A stretch of DNA of 64,000 bases from Bradyrhizobium yuanmingense (GCF_900094575.1 NZ_FMAE01000006.1:248001-312000), one strand, 5' to 3'. Shown: positions 15,667 to 24,537, counted from the stretch's first letter. The notes: generated by a model not told the origin, from the letters alone. Translations and numbers: made by a program.

Positions 15667-16856
15667 CAGACATATTCATCGAAGGCGGCCGGGCCCTGAT
15701 CGGCGCCGAGCTCGTCGAAACCTCCCTTCTCGTCTCCGGAACAGACATTGCAGAGGTCGATGCTTCTCGCGGCCGGGCGCGGCTGGCACTGGATGCCCGT
15801 GACCTGCTGGTGCTGCCCGGCATCGTCGATCTGCATGGCGATGCCTTCGAGCGGCAGATGATGCCGCGCGCCGGCGTCGACTTTCCGATCGACGTCGCGC
15901 TCGCCGACAGCGACCGCCAGGCGATCAGCAACGGCATCACCACCGTGTTTCACGCCACGACCTGCTCGTGGGAGCCGGGCCTGCGAAGCGCCGACAATGC
16001 GCGCGGCCTGATGGAGGCGATCGAGCGGCAGCGTCCGCAGTTCGCTGCCGACACCCGCTTCCACCTGCGGCACGAGACCTTCAATCTCGATGCCGAAGCG
16101 GAGATCGCAGAGTGGCTCAGCGAGGGCCGCGTCGACCTGTTCGCCTTCAACGATCATATGGACGGCGTCGTTGCCGACATCTCCAACCCACGCAAGCGCA
16201 ACCGCATGGTGGAGCGCACCGGTCTGTCGAGCGAAGAATTCGACCGGCTGGTCGAGCGCGTGGTCTCGCGCGCCGACGAGGTGCCCGCCTCGGTGTCACG
16301 CCTGGCCGCCGCGGCCCGCGGGGCCGAGGTGCGGATGCTCTCGCACGACGATTCGAGCCCGGCGATGCGCCGGGACTTTCGCGAGCTCGGCGCCTTGATC
16401 GCGGAGTTTCCGATCAACGAGGAGACGGCGCAGGCTGCGGCCAGCCACGGCGATGCCATCGTCTATGGCGCGCCGAACGTCGTGCGCGGCGGCAGCCACA
16501 CCGGCTGGACCAGGGCCTCCGACATGATCGCCAAGGGGCTCTGCTCGGTGCTGGCGTCTGACTATTATTATCCCGCGCAGCTGCTCGCCGCGTTCCGCCT
16601 GGCCGCCGATGGCGTGGTGCCTCTGGCTCAGGCCTGGGATCTGGTCTCCGCCGGCCCGGCGCGGGCAACCGGCCTCACCGATCGCGGCCTGCTCGCGGAG
16701 GGACGCCGCGCTGACATTCTCCTCGTCGACGACAACGTGAAGCTGCGGCCGCGGCTGATCGCGGTGATCTCAGGCGGCAGGCTCGTGCATCTCACCGACG
16801 CGACGCGGCTGCTCACCGCAGTGGCGGCGCCGCGCGAGACTGTCGTCGCGGCGTAA
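15663..16856 (+). CDS. phnM: PhnM-family amidohydrolase (copy 2)
   Basis: A 397-residue amidohydrolase homologous to PhnM, with HGDAFERQMMP near residues 59-69, HDDSSPAMR, GAPNVVRGGSHTG and SDYYYP. It starts with GTG overlapping the transferase stop, so the two are translationally coupled. It differs from phnM copy 1 over most of its length and lacks that protein's HTDHLEAH form of the metal motif. Either it repeats the diphosphatase step or handles a different phosphonate ribosyl ester; sequence alone does not decide. Confidence 0.88.
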   Translation: MTDIFIEGGRALIGAELVETSLLVSGTDIAEVDASRGRARLALDARDLLVLPGIVDLHGDAFERQMMPRAGVDFPIDVALADSDRQAISNGITTVFHATTCSWEPGLRSADNARGLMEAIERQRPQFAADTRFHLRHETFNLDAEAEIAEWLSEGRVDLFAFNDHMDGVVADISNPRKRNRMVERTGLSSEEFDRLVERVVSRADEVPASVSRLAAAARGAEVRMLSHDDSSPAMRRDFRELGALIAEFPINEETAQAAASHGDAIVYGAPNVVRGGSHTGWTRASDMIAKGLCSVLASDYYYPAQLLAAFRLAADGVVPLAQAWDLVSAGPARATGLTDRGLLAEGRRADILLVDDNVKLRPRLIAVISGGRLVHLTDATRLLTAVAAPRETVVAA

Positions 16857-16874
16857 ATTGGTTATGCTGAGGCA

Positions 16875-17573
16875 ATGACAGGTTTCCCCCGCTACGCGAT
16901 CTATCATGCCGCAGGCCGCGACAGCGCCCTCTCCCGCTTCGGCGCCGAGCTGCTCGGCTATGACGCCTACAGCGGCGGCGAGATTTCGTTTCCAGAGCAG
17001 GCGCTGCACGCCGCGCCCGACTGGCGCGAGGTCAGCGCCGATCCTCGCAAATACGGCTTTCACGCCACGCTGAAGGCGCCGATGGCGCTGGCGCCTGGCA
17101 AGACCGAAGCCGAGCTGCTGGCCGCCTGCGCGGCCTTCGCGGGCAGGACACGTCCGATCCCGGCGATCCGACCAGTGGTCGATGCCATCAGCGGCTTCAT
17201 TGCCGTTATTCCGGCCGAGCCGATGGAAGCGCTCCAGCAACTTGCCGCTGATTGCGTTCGCGAGTTCGACCCGTTTCGCGCCGCGCTGACGGCGGAAGAT
17301 CGCGCTCGGCGCAAGCCGGAGAAGCTCAGCGAGCGGCAGCGCGATTATCTCGACCGCTGGGGCTATCCTTACGTGATGGAAGAATTCCGCTTCCACATGA
17401 CGCTGACGGGGCGGCTGGATGCGGAGCGGCGCGGGCCGATCCTTCAGATGCTGCGAACACGGTTTGCGGCGCTGGGGATCGAGACGCTCGCGATCGATCG
17501 CATTGCGCTGTTCAGGCAGGATGATGCCAAGGCGCGGTTTCGCATCATCGGCGAGTGGGCTTTGGTGCGGTAG
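16875..17573 (+). CDS. DUF1045 2H-phosphoesterase of the phn locus
   Basis: A 232-residue protein of the family labelled putative phosphonate metabolism protein (DUF1045). It carries two His-x-Thr motifs, H63-A-T65 in FHATLKAP and H174-M-T176 in RFHMTLTG, which define the 2H phosphoesterase fold that opens cyclic phosphates. PhnJ releases a 1,2-cyclic ribose phosphate that needs a cyclic phosphodiesterase, and no PhnP gene is visible. This enzyme is the obvious candidate for that step (inference). It follows phnM copy 2 by 18 bases. Confidence 0.85.
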   Translation: MTGFPRYAIYHAAGRDSALSRFGAELLGYDAYSGGEISFPEQALHAAPDWREVSADPRKYGFHATLKAPMALAPGKTEAELLAACAAFAGRTRPIPAIRPVVDAISGFIAVIPAEPMEALQQLAADCVREFDPFRAALTAEDRARRKPEKLSERQRDYLDRWGYPYVMEEFRFHMTLTGRLDAERRGPILQMLRTRFAALGIETLAIDRIALFRQDDAKARFRIIGEWALVR

Positions 17574-17576
17574 ACC

Positions 17577-18290
17577 TCAGCGCGAGGCCGCAAGATTGAA
17601 AGCGAGCGCCACTGCGCCAACCAGAACGAGGCTGGTCGCCCAGACTGCATCCAGGTTGAACCAGCTTCGCGAGACGAACCTCAGTCCCAGATGGCGGTAG
17701 ACCAGCCACGCCAGACATCCGCCGGCGCCGACCATGGCGGCAACGTGCACCAGCGACACCAGCACCGCCATCCCGAGATTTGCCGTCATCAGCGCGCCCG
17801 CCGCCTGATGGCCGGCATCGAGCTCGAAGGCCTGGCAGAGCCCGAGATAGATCGGCACGAGCATCAGGGCAGCGCCGTGAGCGATGGCGACGGCAAATGA
17901 CCAGAGCACCAATTGCGTCGGCGGAATTCGTGCCAGCGCGCGCGGATGACGCCGGTCGATCAGCCGGTAGACGCCAAAGCCGATGACGAGAAGACTCGCA
18001 CCGATCTGGATTGGACGCTGCCATTCGGCCAGTACGAGCAGGAAGGCGAACGGCAGCAGCACGAGAAGTGTTGCCAGGAGGTGCCCGGCCGCCAGAGCCC
18101 ACAATGCACGGAAGAGCGCGAGGGGGCTCTTGTCCATGAGCCCGGCCGAAACGGCGAGCGGCCATCCCATTCCCGGATTGACCCCGTGGTAGAGACCGCT
18201 CGCAACAAGCGCGAGCCACAGCCAGCCAAGGGCCGGGCTCGCCTGCGTCCCATCTAGACCGACGGGTAGCAAAATGAGTCCGTCGAACAA
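17577..18290 (-). CDS. Multi-pass membrane protein coupled to SBP56
   Basis: A 237-residue protein with about six hydrophobic segments and conserved-looking HGVNPGMGWPLAV near residues 34-46 and HGAALMLVPIYLGLC near 139-153. I do not recognise the family. It begins with TTG at 18290, inside the last 37 bases of the methanethiol oxidase gene, with a GAGGG ribosome site eight bases upstream. Translational coupling suggests that it works with that oxidase, perhaps in metal delivery or export, but this is speculation. It is convergent with DUF1045, four bases apart. Confidence 0.75.
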   Translation of the reverse strand: MFDGLILLPVGLDGTQASPALGWLWLALVASGLYHGVNPGMGWPLAVSAGLMDKSPLALFRALWALAAGHLLATLLVLLPFAFLLVLAEWQRPIQIGASLLVIGFGVYRLIDRRHPRALARIPPTQLVLWSFAVAIAHGAALMLVPIYLGLCQAFELDAGHQAAGALMTANLGMAVLVSLVHVAAMVGAGGCLAWLVYRHLGLRFVSRSWFNLDAVWATSLVLVGAVALAFNLAASR

Positions 18291-19654
18291 TCGCCGCCCT
18301 CGAGCCTGATCTGGTGCGCACGATATCCGTCGGGGAAGCTCACGAAATAGTCCTTGTCGAGTTCGAGGCCGCCGTTCCGACCGACATTGGCCATGACTTC
18401 CACACCCGGAACCCCGTCGGGATAGAACTGGTCGTCCCAGGTGGAATAGAGCGAATTGGTCCAGTACACGCGCCGGCCGTCGCGGCTGATCTCGACCATC
18501 TGCGGACCCGCCGCAAAGGGCTTGCCGTTCGGATGGGGCGTGCGGCGCGCGATGCCGCCGATGTGGACCGAGCCCGCAAGCTTCGGCTTTCTGGGATCGC
18601 TGACGTCGTACTGGCGCATCTCACCCGTGCCCCAGCACGAGACATAGAGAAACCGGTCGTCCATCGACAGGTCGATGTCCGTCACCAGCGGCGGCACGGC
18701 GCCAAATCCCTGCAGCAGCGGCGGCAGCTTCTCCTTGGGCGCGGGTTCGGGAGGGATCGTCGCCGTTTTCTCGGCATGGAATTTTCCGCCCTCGCGCCAC
18801 CAGGTCCAGATCGACGCTTCGAGGTTGGTGGTGTCGACCACGACACCGACGAAGCCGTACTCGCGAACCGGATCGTGCGCGGGGCGCACCTCCAGCGCCA
18901 TCTGATGATTGGCGCCGAGGTCGATGGTCTGGACGTTGCGACGGGCGCGAAGGTCCCAGAAGTGGAGGCGATGGCCATATTTGTTCGCAAGCAGATCTTC
19001 CGGGACGATCCCGTTCTCGAACTGCGGCGGTAACGCCCATTCGCTCGTCACCATGTAATCGCGCGGCAGATTCCACCAGAAATCATAATGCAGCGTTTGC
19101 GGGCCACGGTCGATCTCCCATCGTCCAAGAACTTCGAACGTCTCGCAATCCATGATGAAGACGCCCGGAGGTCCGTTGGTGCCGTCCTTGCCGCCGCCAC
19201 CCAGCGTGCTCACGTAAATGCCGTCCGGCCCGCAATGGATCGTGTGCGGTCGCGAGTAGCCGGTCTTCTTGAAGACCTCCTCTGGCTCGATGATCTTGTG
19301 GATCTTGGCCTTCGTCGGATCGGGCTTGGTATCGATCACGTAGATCCGCGACGAGCGCAGCCCCGGGATGATGAGATAGCGCCGCTCGATGAAGGCGTGT
19401 CCGGCGAGCGGCGACAGGGCGGAGGAGCAAGCATTCCAGCCGAAATGGTGAAACTCATCACCCTTGTTGGGCATCGTTACGGTGTGGACGATCTGGCTAT
19501 AGGTCGGCGATCCCGGCTTGACGTCGATGACCGCGAGAGCATCCGGCTTTGAGAAATCCGGACTGAGCAGCAAGGTGTAAGCAAAATTCTCCGCAGGCGC
19601 TTCCATCGCAAGCTTGGGCGATGCGTGAAAGGTAGGATCCGGCCTCATCGTCAT
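18254..19654 (-). CDS. mtoX: Selenium-binding protein SBP56 / methanethiol oxidase homologue
   Basis: A 466-residue beta-propeller protein of the SBP56 family. Bacterial members (MtoX) oxidise methanethiol to formaldehyde, H2S and H2O2 using copper. Family landmarks are HHFGWNACSS near residues 69-78, SRPHTIHCGPDGIYVSTLGG, LHYDFWWN and the C-terminal HQIRLEGGDCSTDSF. No signal peptide is visible, whereas characterised MtoX is exported, so location is uncertain. A membrane protein gene overlaps its 3' end. Confidence 0.88.
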   Translation of the reverse strand: MTMRPDPTFHASPKLAMEAPAENFAYTLLLSPDFSKPDALAVIDVKPGSPTYSQIVHTVTMPNKGDEFHHFGWNACSSALSPLAGHAFIERRYLIIPGLRSSRIYVIDTKPDPTKAKIHKIIEPEEVFKKTGYSRPHTIHCGPDGIYVSTLGGGGKDGTNGPPGVFIMDCETFEVLGRWEIDRGPQTLHYDFWWNLPRDYMVTSEWALPPQFENGIVPEDLLANKYGHRLHFWDLRARRNVQTIDLGANHQMALEVRPAHDPVREYGFVGVVVDTTNLEASIWTWWREGGKFHAEKTATIPPEPAPKEKLPPLLQGFGAVPPLVTDIDLSMDDRFLYVSCWGTGEMRQYDVSDPRKPKLAGSVHIGGIARRTPHPNGKPFAAGPQMVEISRDGRRVYWTNSLYSTWDDQFYPDGVPGVEVMANVGRNGGLELDKDYFVSFPDGYRAHQIRLEGGDCSTDSFCYPSV

Positions 19655-19887
19655 GGCACTGCCTCCCTGTTCTGTCGGTTTGCACCAACCTGGCTCGGGA
19701 TAGTGGCAAAAGAAGAGCTGTTGCGAGATGTCCTGGGAATCTCCGCACGGCCGGTTGGCGCGCGTACATTATGCCATCGCGGGGCCATGGGGAACGGCCC
19801 GGCACGCGCTAATTCGACGCCTTCAGGCGAAATGGGCATCCCTCGTTCATTTCGAGCGAGGGCGCACAAGTCGCTCCTCGCAGCCTT

Positions 19888-19979
19888 CGTAGGGTGGGCA
19901 AAGGCGCAAAGCGCCGTGCCCACCGCTCTTCCCGCGGGCGCGCAAGTTGGTGGGTACGCTTCGCTTTGCCCACCCTACG
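19888..19979. repeat. 92-bp element with perfect 16-bp terminal inverted repeats
   Basis: CGTAGGGTGGGCAAAG at 19888-19903 is the exact reverse complement of 19964-19979. The interior has GCGC-rich partial repeats and no coding potential. It shares its ends with the element at 3127-3217 and looks like a MITE-type or REP-type sequence mobilised by an enzyme not present here. The rest of 19655-20008 shows no gene. Confidence 0.7.
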
Positions 19980-20008
19980 ACAGGTTCACGCAATGACGGG
20001 GGAGAGAA

Positions 20009-20947
20009 TTACTTCCCCCACCTGAGCGCCAACGCGTCGCGCTCCTTGGCGAGCTCCAATAGCCCGGCGCGCGTCGCCGGATGCAGCGGCTGCAGCGGAT
20101 GGCGCACCGCCTCCGACTTGATCACGCCGCCGGCCTGCATCATCACCTTGCAGGCGATCAGGCCGCATTGGCGGTTCTCGTAATTGATCAGCGGCAGCCA
20201 GCGCTCATAGGCGGCCTTCGCCTTTTCGCGATCGCCCGCGAAATAGGGATCGATGATCTGGCGGATGCCGTCGGGATAGCCGCCGCCGGTCATGGCGCCG
20301 GTGGCGCCGGCGTCGAGATCGGCGAGCAGCGTGATCGCCTCCTCGCCGTCCCAGGGGCCCTCGATGTCCTTGCCGCCCGCCTCGATCAGGCTGCGGAGCT
20401 TCGAGGCCGCGCCCGGCACCTCGATCTTGAAATAGCGGATGTTGGAAAACTCGCGCGACAGCCGCGCGAGCAACTCGACCGACAGCGGCGTGCCGGCAAC
20501 CGGCGCGTCCTGGATCATGATCGGGATGTTGATCGCGCCGGAGAGCACCTTGAAGAATTCGACGATGCCTTTCTCGGGGACGCGGAAGGTCGCGCCGTGA
20601 TAGGGCGGCATCACCATCACCATGGCGGCGCCGGCCGCCTCCGCCTGCTTGCTGCGCGCGGCGCATACGGCCGAGCTGAAATGGGTGGTGGTGACGATCA
20701 CGGGAACCCGGCCGGCCACATGGTCCAGCACCGCATGCATCACCGTGTCGCGCTCGGCATCGGTGAGCACGAACTGCTCGGAGAAATTGGCGAGGATGCA
20801 AATGCCGTGCGAGCCGGCGTCGATCATGAAATCGATGCAGCGGCGCTGACCCTCGAGGTCGAGCTCGCCGCGCTCGTCGAAGATGGTGGGCGCGACCGGG
20901 AACACGCCGCGATAGGGGCGTTGGGCCTTGTGTGGGGTGACCGGCAT
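20009..20947 (-). CDS. L-2-keto-3-deoxyarabonate dehydratase-like DapA-family enzyme
   Basis: A 312-residue class I aldolase-fold protein. The Schiff-base lysine is K174 in RYFKIEVPG. The opening MPVTPHKAQR and the segments MIDAGSHGICILANFSEQF and MIQDAPVAG match what I recall of L-2-keto-3-deoxyarabonate dehydratases of nonphosphorylative pentose pathways. The Tyr of the YNVP motif in true DapA is replaced here (QDAP), and GTTGE is replaced by ANFSE, so it is not dihydrodipicolinate synthase. The start at 20947 has a GGAGAG site. No other pentose genes lie beside it. Confidence 0.75.
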   Translation of the reverse strand: MPVTPHKAQRPYRGVFPVAPTIFDERGELDLEGQRRCIDFMIDAGSHGICILANFSEQFVLTDAERDTVMHAVLDHVAGRVPVIVTTTHFSSAVCAARSKQAEAAGAAMVMVMPPYHGATFRVPEKGIVEFFKVLSGAINIPIMIQDAPVAGTPLSVELLARLSREFSNIRYFKIEVPGAASKLRSLIEAGGKDIEGPWDGEEAITLLADLDAGATGAMTGGGYPDGIRQIIDPYFAGDREKAKAAYERWLPLINYENRQCGLIACKVMMQAGGVIKSEAVRHPLQPLHPATRAGLLELAKERDALALRWGK

Positions 20948-21074
20948 CGAACTCTCCATCCCTGATGTGTCTTGCGTCTGCCGCCGCGCCCGTGGGAGCG
21001 AGGCGGCACAGATGTACCCGCAGTGCCGAGCTGCGGCAATGCCCGCGCGACGTCCGATGGAAAGAGTACGAAAA

Positions 21075-23156
21075 TCAGGCGCTCTTCACGGCGCCCAGGA
21101 AACCCTCGACCGCGACGCGAAGACGATCGGCATCCGCCGACATCTTCTTGACGGACTCCGACAGCACCGTGCCGGCGTTGCCGGTCTCCTGGTTGAGCCT
21201 GGCGACGCTGCCGATGGTATCGGTGACCTCGCGGGTGCCCTGGGCCGCCTGCTGGAAGTTGCGCGAGATCTCCGTCGTGGCCGCGCGCTGCTGTTCGACC
21301 GCGGCGGCAATCGCCGTCATCTTCTCGTCGATGCCGCCGATGGCGCCGCCGATCAACCGGATCGCGGCGACCGCCTGGCCGGTCGCGCCTTGGATCTCCT
21401 CGACCTGGCGCGAGATCTCTTCCGTCGCCGTCGCGGTCTGCGCCGCAAGGCTCTTGACCTCGCCTGCAACCACCGCGAAGCCGCGGCCGGCCTCGCCGGC
21501 GCGCGCGGCTTCGATGGTGGCGTTCAATGCCAGCAGATTGGTCTGGGCCGCGATCGCGTTGATCATCTTCACGACCTCGCCGATGCGACTGGCCGTCTGA
21601 TCGAGAATCTCGACCGTCGCGTTGGTCTGCTCGGCCTGCGCCACGGCCTCGCGGGCCTCGCGCGCGCTCGACTGCACCTGCGCGGAGATCTCGCCCACGG
21701 ATGCGGAGAGCTCCTCGGTCGCGGCGGCGATGGTCTCGAGATTGTTGGTGGCCTGCTCGGCTGCCGAGGAGACCGCCGCGGTCTGGCTGCTCGATTCCGA
21801 GACCAGCGAGCGCACGCCGCTCGCGGTGGCGTCGAGCTCCCGCGTCGAGGCCGCGACGCTCTGGATGACCGCCTGCACCGTGTCGTCGAAGCTGCGGCAG
21901 GCGGCGTCGACGGTGCCGGAGCGGGCGAGCTGAAGCGCCTGCTGCGATTCGCGTTCCTTACCCAGCCGCTCCGCGGTCGCCGCGCTCTCGCGCAGGCTTT
22001 CGAGCGCAGCCGCCATGGTGCCGAACTCGTCGGGATGTCGCGATTGCGGCACCGGCGTCGCATAGTCGCGGGCGCCGATGCGGGCGATGGCGTCGAGGAT
22101 GGCGCGCACCGGGCGCATCAGCCGGTTGCGCACCACAAACACGCCCGCGACAGTCACGGCCAGTGCAAGCAGGAAGCCGAAGGATTGCACGATGAGATTG
22201 GTGAGGGCCTTAGCCTGAACCGCCTCCGCGTGCGCGATCGACAGGTCGAGCGCCTTGCTCGCGACCGCGACGATGGAGGCGAACGGAGCCTGGCACAACG
22301 CGTTCCATTCCGCGGCGGGCATCGCGGGCCGGCCGCTGCCGTCGAAGCCCTTGGTGATCTCGCCGATCTGCTTGAGGGCGCCGTCAGTCTTGGCCCTCGC
22401 CTCCTTGGCCGTGTTGACGAGGTCGGCCGGCACGTCAGGCGCAGCCAGCAGCTCCTCCATGCCGGTCCAGCCGGCGGTGACGACGCCGTTCCATCCGGCC
22501 ACGGTCTGCTTCTGGGCATCGTCGAGCGGCTTGCTGGCGTTGACGTTCGGCCGCAGGGTCGAGCACTGGATGCCGTAGCGGTCGCGCACCTGCCAGGCGA
22601 GGCGGCGGGCCTGGATCATGCGGGCGATGTAAGGATCGTTCATCCAGGCGCGGTTCGACACCGCGGTGGATGCGAGATTGGCGGTCTCGATCACCTTGGT
22701 GACCGCATCGTACCAGGGCGCGGTCCGCTCCAGCTTGCGCTCGGCGCGCGGCAGCTTGGCCTCGTCGTAGAACAACTGGAATTTTGGCGCGGCCTCGCTC
22801 CAGCGCTGCTTCAGCGTGCTGGCGAGTTCGTCGCGGCGGGCGAATTCGACGGTGGGGAGCGCCGCGCTGATGGCGTCGAAGCCGGCCTGTTCCGCCTTCT
22901 CGGCAATGCCGAGCTTGGCGCGCGGGTCGTCCTCGCCGAGCAGGGCGCTCTGGGCATCGCCACGGTTGCTGCGCAGGGCAACCACGCCATGGAAGATCGA
23001 CTTGTCGGCATTCGCGAGCCGCTCGGTCTCCAGACTGTCGCTATAGCGGCCGAAAGCCCCGACCATCTGGATGGCCGTGCTGGTCAGCGCGCCGGCCGCC
23101 AGCAGCGTCATCAGGACCAGGAGGAGCGTGCTTACCGATTTCTTAAAAATGGACAT
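21075..23156 (-). CDS. Methyl-accepting chemotaxis protein
   Basis: A 693-residue chemoreceptor. One membrane segment is at about residues 9-30, a long helical periplasmic sensor follows (about 31-310), then a second segment near 315-340, a HAMP domain starting RNRLMRPVRAILDAIARIG, and a signalling domain whose hairpin tip reads NLLALNATIEAARAGEAGRGF. It should signal to CheA/CheW. The sensor has no fold I can name and the ligand is unknown. It stands alone, with no che genes nearby. Confidence 0.92.
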   Translation of the reverse strand: MSIFKKSVSTLLLVLMTLLAAGALTSTAIQMVGAFGRYSDSLETERLANADKSIFHGVVALRSNRGDAQSALLGEDDPRAKLGIAEKAEQAGFDAISAALPTVEFARRDELASTLKQRWSEAAPKFQLFYDEAKLPRAERKLERTAPWYDAVTKVIETANLASTAVSNRAWMNDPYIARMIQARRLAWQVRDRYGIQCSTLRPNVNASKPLDDAQKQTVAGWNGVVTAGWTGMEELLAAPDVPADLVNTAKEARAKTDGALKQIGEITKGFDGSGRPAMPAAEWNALCQAPFASIVAVASKALDLSIAHAEAVQAKALTNLIVQSFGFLLALAVTVAGVFVVRNRLMRPVRAILDAIARIGARDYATPVPQSRHPDEFGTMAAALESLRESAATAERLGKERESQQALQLARSGTVDAACRSFDDTVQAVIQSVAASTRELDATASGVRSLVSESSSQTAAVSSAAEQATNNLETIAAATEELSASVGEISAQVQSSAREAREAVAQAEQTNATVEILDQTASRIGEVVKMINAIAAQTNLLALNATIEAARAGEAGRGFAVVAGEVKSLAAQTATATEEISRQVEEIQGATGQAVAAIRLIGGAIGGIDEKMTAIAAAVEQQRAATTEISRNFQQAAQGTREVTDTIGSVARLNQETGNAGTVLSESVKKMSADADRLRVAVEGFLGAVKSA

Positions 23157-23267
23157 GGGTCGAGGGATCTAACTCTCAGGAGAGGCCCACCTTGCACCGC
23201 CACGTGCCAATGTTTCGTTAAGGTTTGAGTTGAATCGAAGCGATCCAACCTGCACGCATTCGGAATA

Positions 23268-24038
23268 CTATCCTATTCTGGTGAAATCCGGCGGGCGGCG
23301 CTCCGCAAACGCCGTAAACGCCTCGCGCGCTTCGGCGGTGCGCAGGCGCTGCGCAAACTGCTCGCCTTCGGCCTGCATCTGCGCGACCAGCGCCTCGCCG
23401 TTGCGCATCAGCCGCTTGGTCGCGATGAGGGCCCCGGCCGGCTGGCGGGCGAGACGCTGCGCCAGCGCAAGCGCTTCGGCATCGAGCCTATCGAGCGGCA
23501 CCACACGGTTGGCGAGTCCCCATTCCAGCGCCGACCTGGCCGGCACGGTTTCGCCAAGCGCGAACATCTCGTAGGCGCGGGCATAGCCGATGCGCGCCGG
23601 CATCAACAGGCTGGAGGCGGCTTCAGGCACCAGCGCGAGGCTGACGAACGGCGTCGACAATTGCGCGTTGTCGGCGAGCACGACGAGGTCGCAATGCAGC
23701 AGCATCGTGGTGCCGACGCCGACGGCACGGCCCTGCACGGCCGCGACCAGCGGCCGGGTGCAACGCGCCAGCGACTGGATAAAGCGCACCACGTTGCGGC
23801 TGCCTTCGGACTTGCCGGCCGCGACCGCCGCAAACTCGCCGACGTCGTTGCCGGCGGTGAACATGTCGCCCTCGCCGCGGATCAGAATCACGCGGGCGGA
23901 CGGGTCGAACTCGGCGGATTCGATCGCGTCGGCGAGCTTGCCGTACATCGCATCCGTCAGCGCGTTCTTCTTGTCGGGACGTGCCAGCGTGAGGGTGAGG
24001 ATTCCGCCGCTATTCTCGATCCGGACGTGCTCGGTCAT
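23268..24038 (-). CDS. Enoyl-CoA hydratase/isomerase family protein
   Basis: A 256-residue crotonase-fold enzyme that acts on an acyl-CoA in the cytosol. The oxyanion-hole segments MFTAGNDVGEFAAV and AAVQGRAVGVGTTMLLHCDLV are present, and LALVPEAASSLL carries a likely catalytic Glu. The reaction may be hydration or isomerisation. It starts 14 bases after the stop of a marR gene, so that regulator probably controls it. Confidence 0.88.
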   Translation of the reverse strand: MTEHVRIENSGGILTLTLARPDKKNALTDAMYGKLADAIESAEFDPSARVILIRGEGDMFTAGNDVGEFAAVAAGKSEGSRNVVRFIQSLARCTRPLVAAVQGRAVGVGTTMLLHCDLVVLADNAQLSTPFVSLALVPEAASSLLMPARIGYARAYEMFALGETVPARSALEWGLANRVVPLDRLDAEALALAQRLARQPAGALIATKRLMRNGEALVAQMQAEGEQFAQRLRTAEAREAFTAFAERRPPDFTRIG

Positions 24039-24052
24039 TAGTCTGCTCCGTG

Positions 24053-24502
24053 TTATTCGTCTGAACGTCTTGGAAACTTGTCCTGAATGCTCGTCAGCCA
24101 GCGTGCGACGATGTCGATTTCCGCGGCCGTGAAACCTTCCGTCAGCGCCGCATTGACCTCCGCCGCGCTAGTCTTGGCCTGCGCCAGCGCGGTGCGCCCC
24201 TTCGGCGTCAGCCAGATGCGAAAGGCGCGGCCGTCCTCGCGATCGGCCCGCCGCTCGACCAGCTTCGCAGCCACCGTCCGGTCGACGAGACCCGAAATGC
24301 CGGCCGGTCCCATGTCGAGCGCCGCCCCAGCCTCGCCCATCAGCGCGCCATCCTGCTTGCCGAGAATGAACAGCAACCCCGCCTGCGCCGGCGTCACCGC
24401 GCTCTCGGGCCGCGCCGCCATCCAGCGCTGCAGCCGGCGCTGGGCGACACTCAGCAAGTAGATCAGCCGATGGTGCTGCGCGCCGGCGCCGTTATTTCGC
24501 AT
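24053..24502 (-). CDS. MarR-family transcriptional regulator
   Basis: A 149-residue winged-helix regulator with the MarR wing RADREDGRAFRIWLTPKG near residues 84-101 and recognition helix region around MGPAGISGLVDRTVAA. It opens MRNNGAGAQHHRLIYLL. The ATG coincides with the promoter's expected transcription start and lies inside an 18-bp palindrome, implying a leaderless mRNA and autoregulation. It heads a two-gene unit with the enoyl-CoA hydratase, so its ligand may be an acyl-CoA or aromatic acid (inference). Confidence 0.88.
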   Translation of the reverse strand: MRNNGAGAQHHRLIYLLSVAQRRLQRWMAARPESAVTPAQAGLLFILGKQDGALMGEAGAALDMGPAGISGLVDRTVAAKLVERRADREDGRAFRIWLTPKGRTALAQAKTSAAEVNAALTEGFTAAEIDIVARWLTSIQDKFPRRSDE

Positions 24503-24537
24503 GCGAAATAGATAGTGAAACGCAGGCGCGTTGTCAA
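24493..24537 (-). promoter_or_regulatory. marR promoter and 18-bp palindrome over the start codon
   Basis: On the minus strand, TTGACA (24537 to 24532) is followed after 17 bases by TATCTA (24514 to 24509), and the ATG comes six bases later. The perfect palindrome TATTTCGCATGCGAAATA occupies 24493-24510, spanning the end of the -10, the expected start site and the first codons. Confidence 0.65.

Noticed and set aside
20928..23228. A 766-codon open frame opposite the chemoreceptor
   Set aside because: The minus strand encodes a complete chemoreceptor with HAMP and signalling motifs; the plus frame is Arg/Gly/Asp-rich shadow sequence common at high GC.
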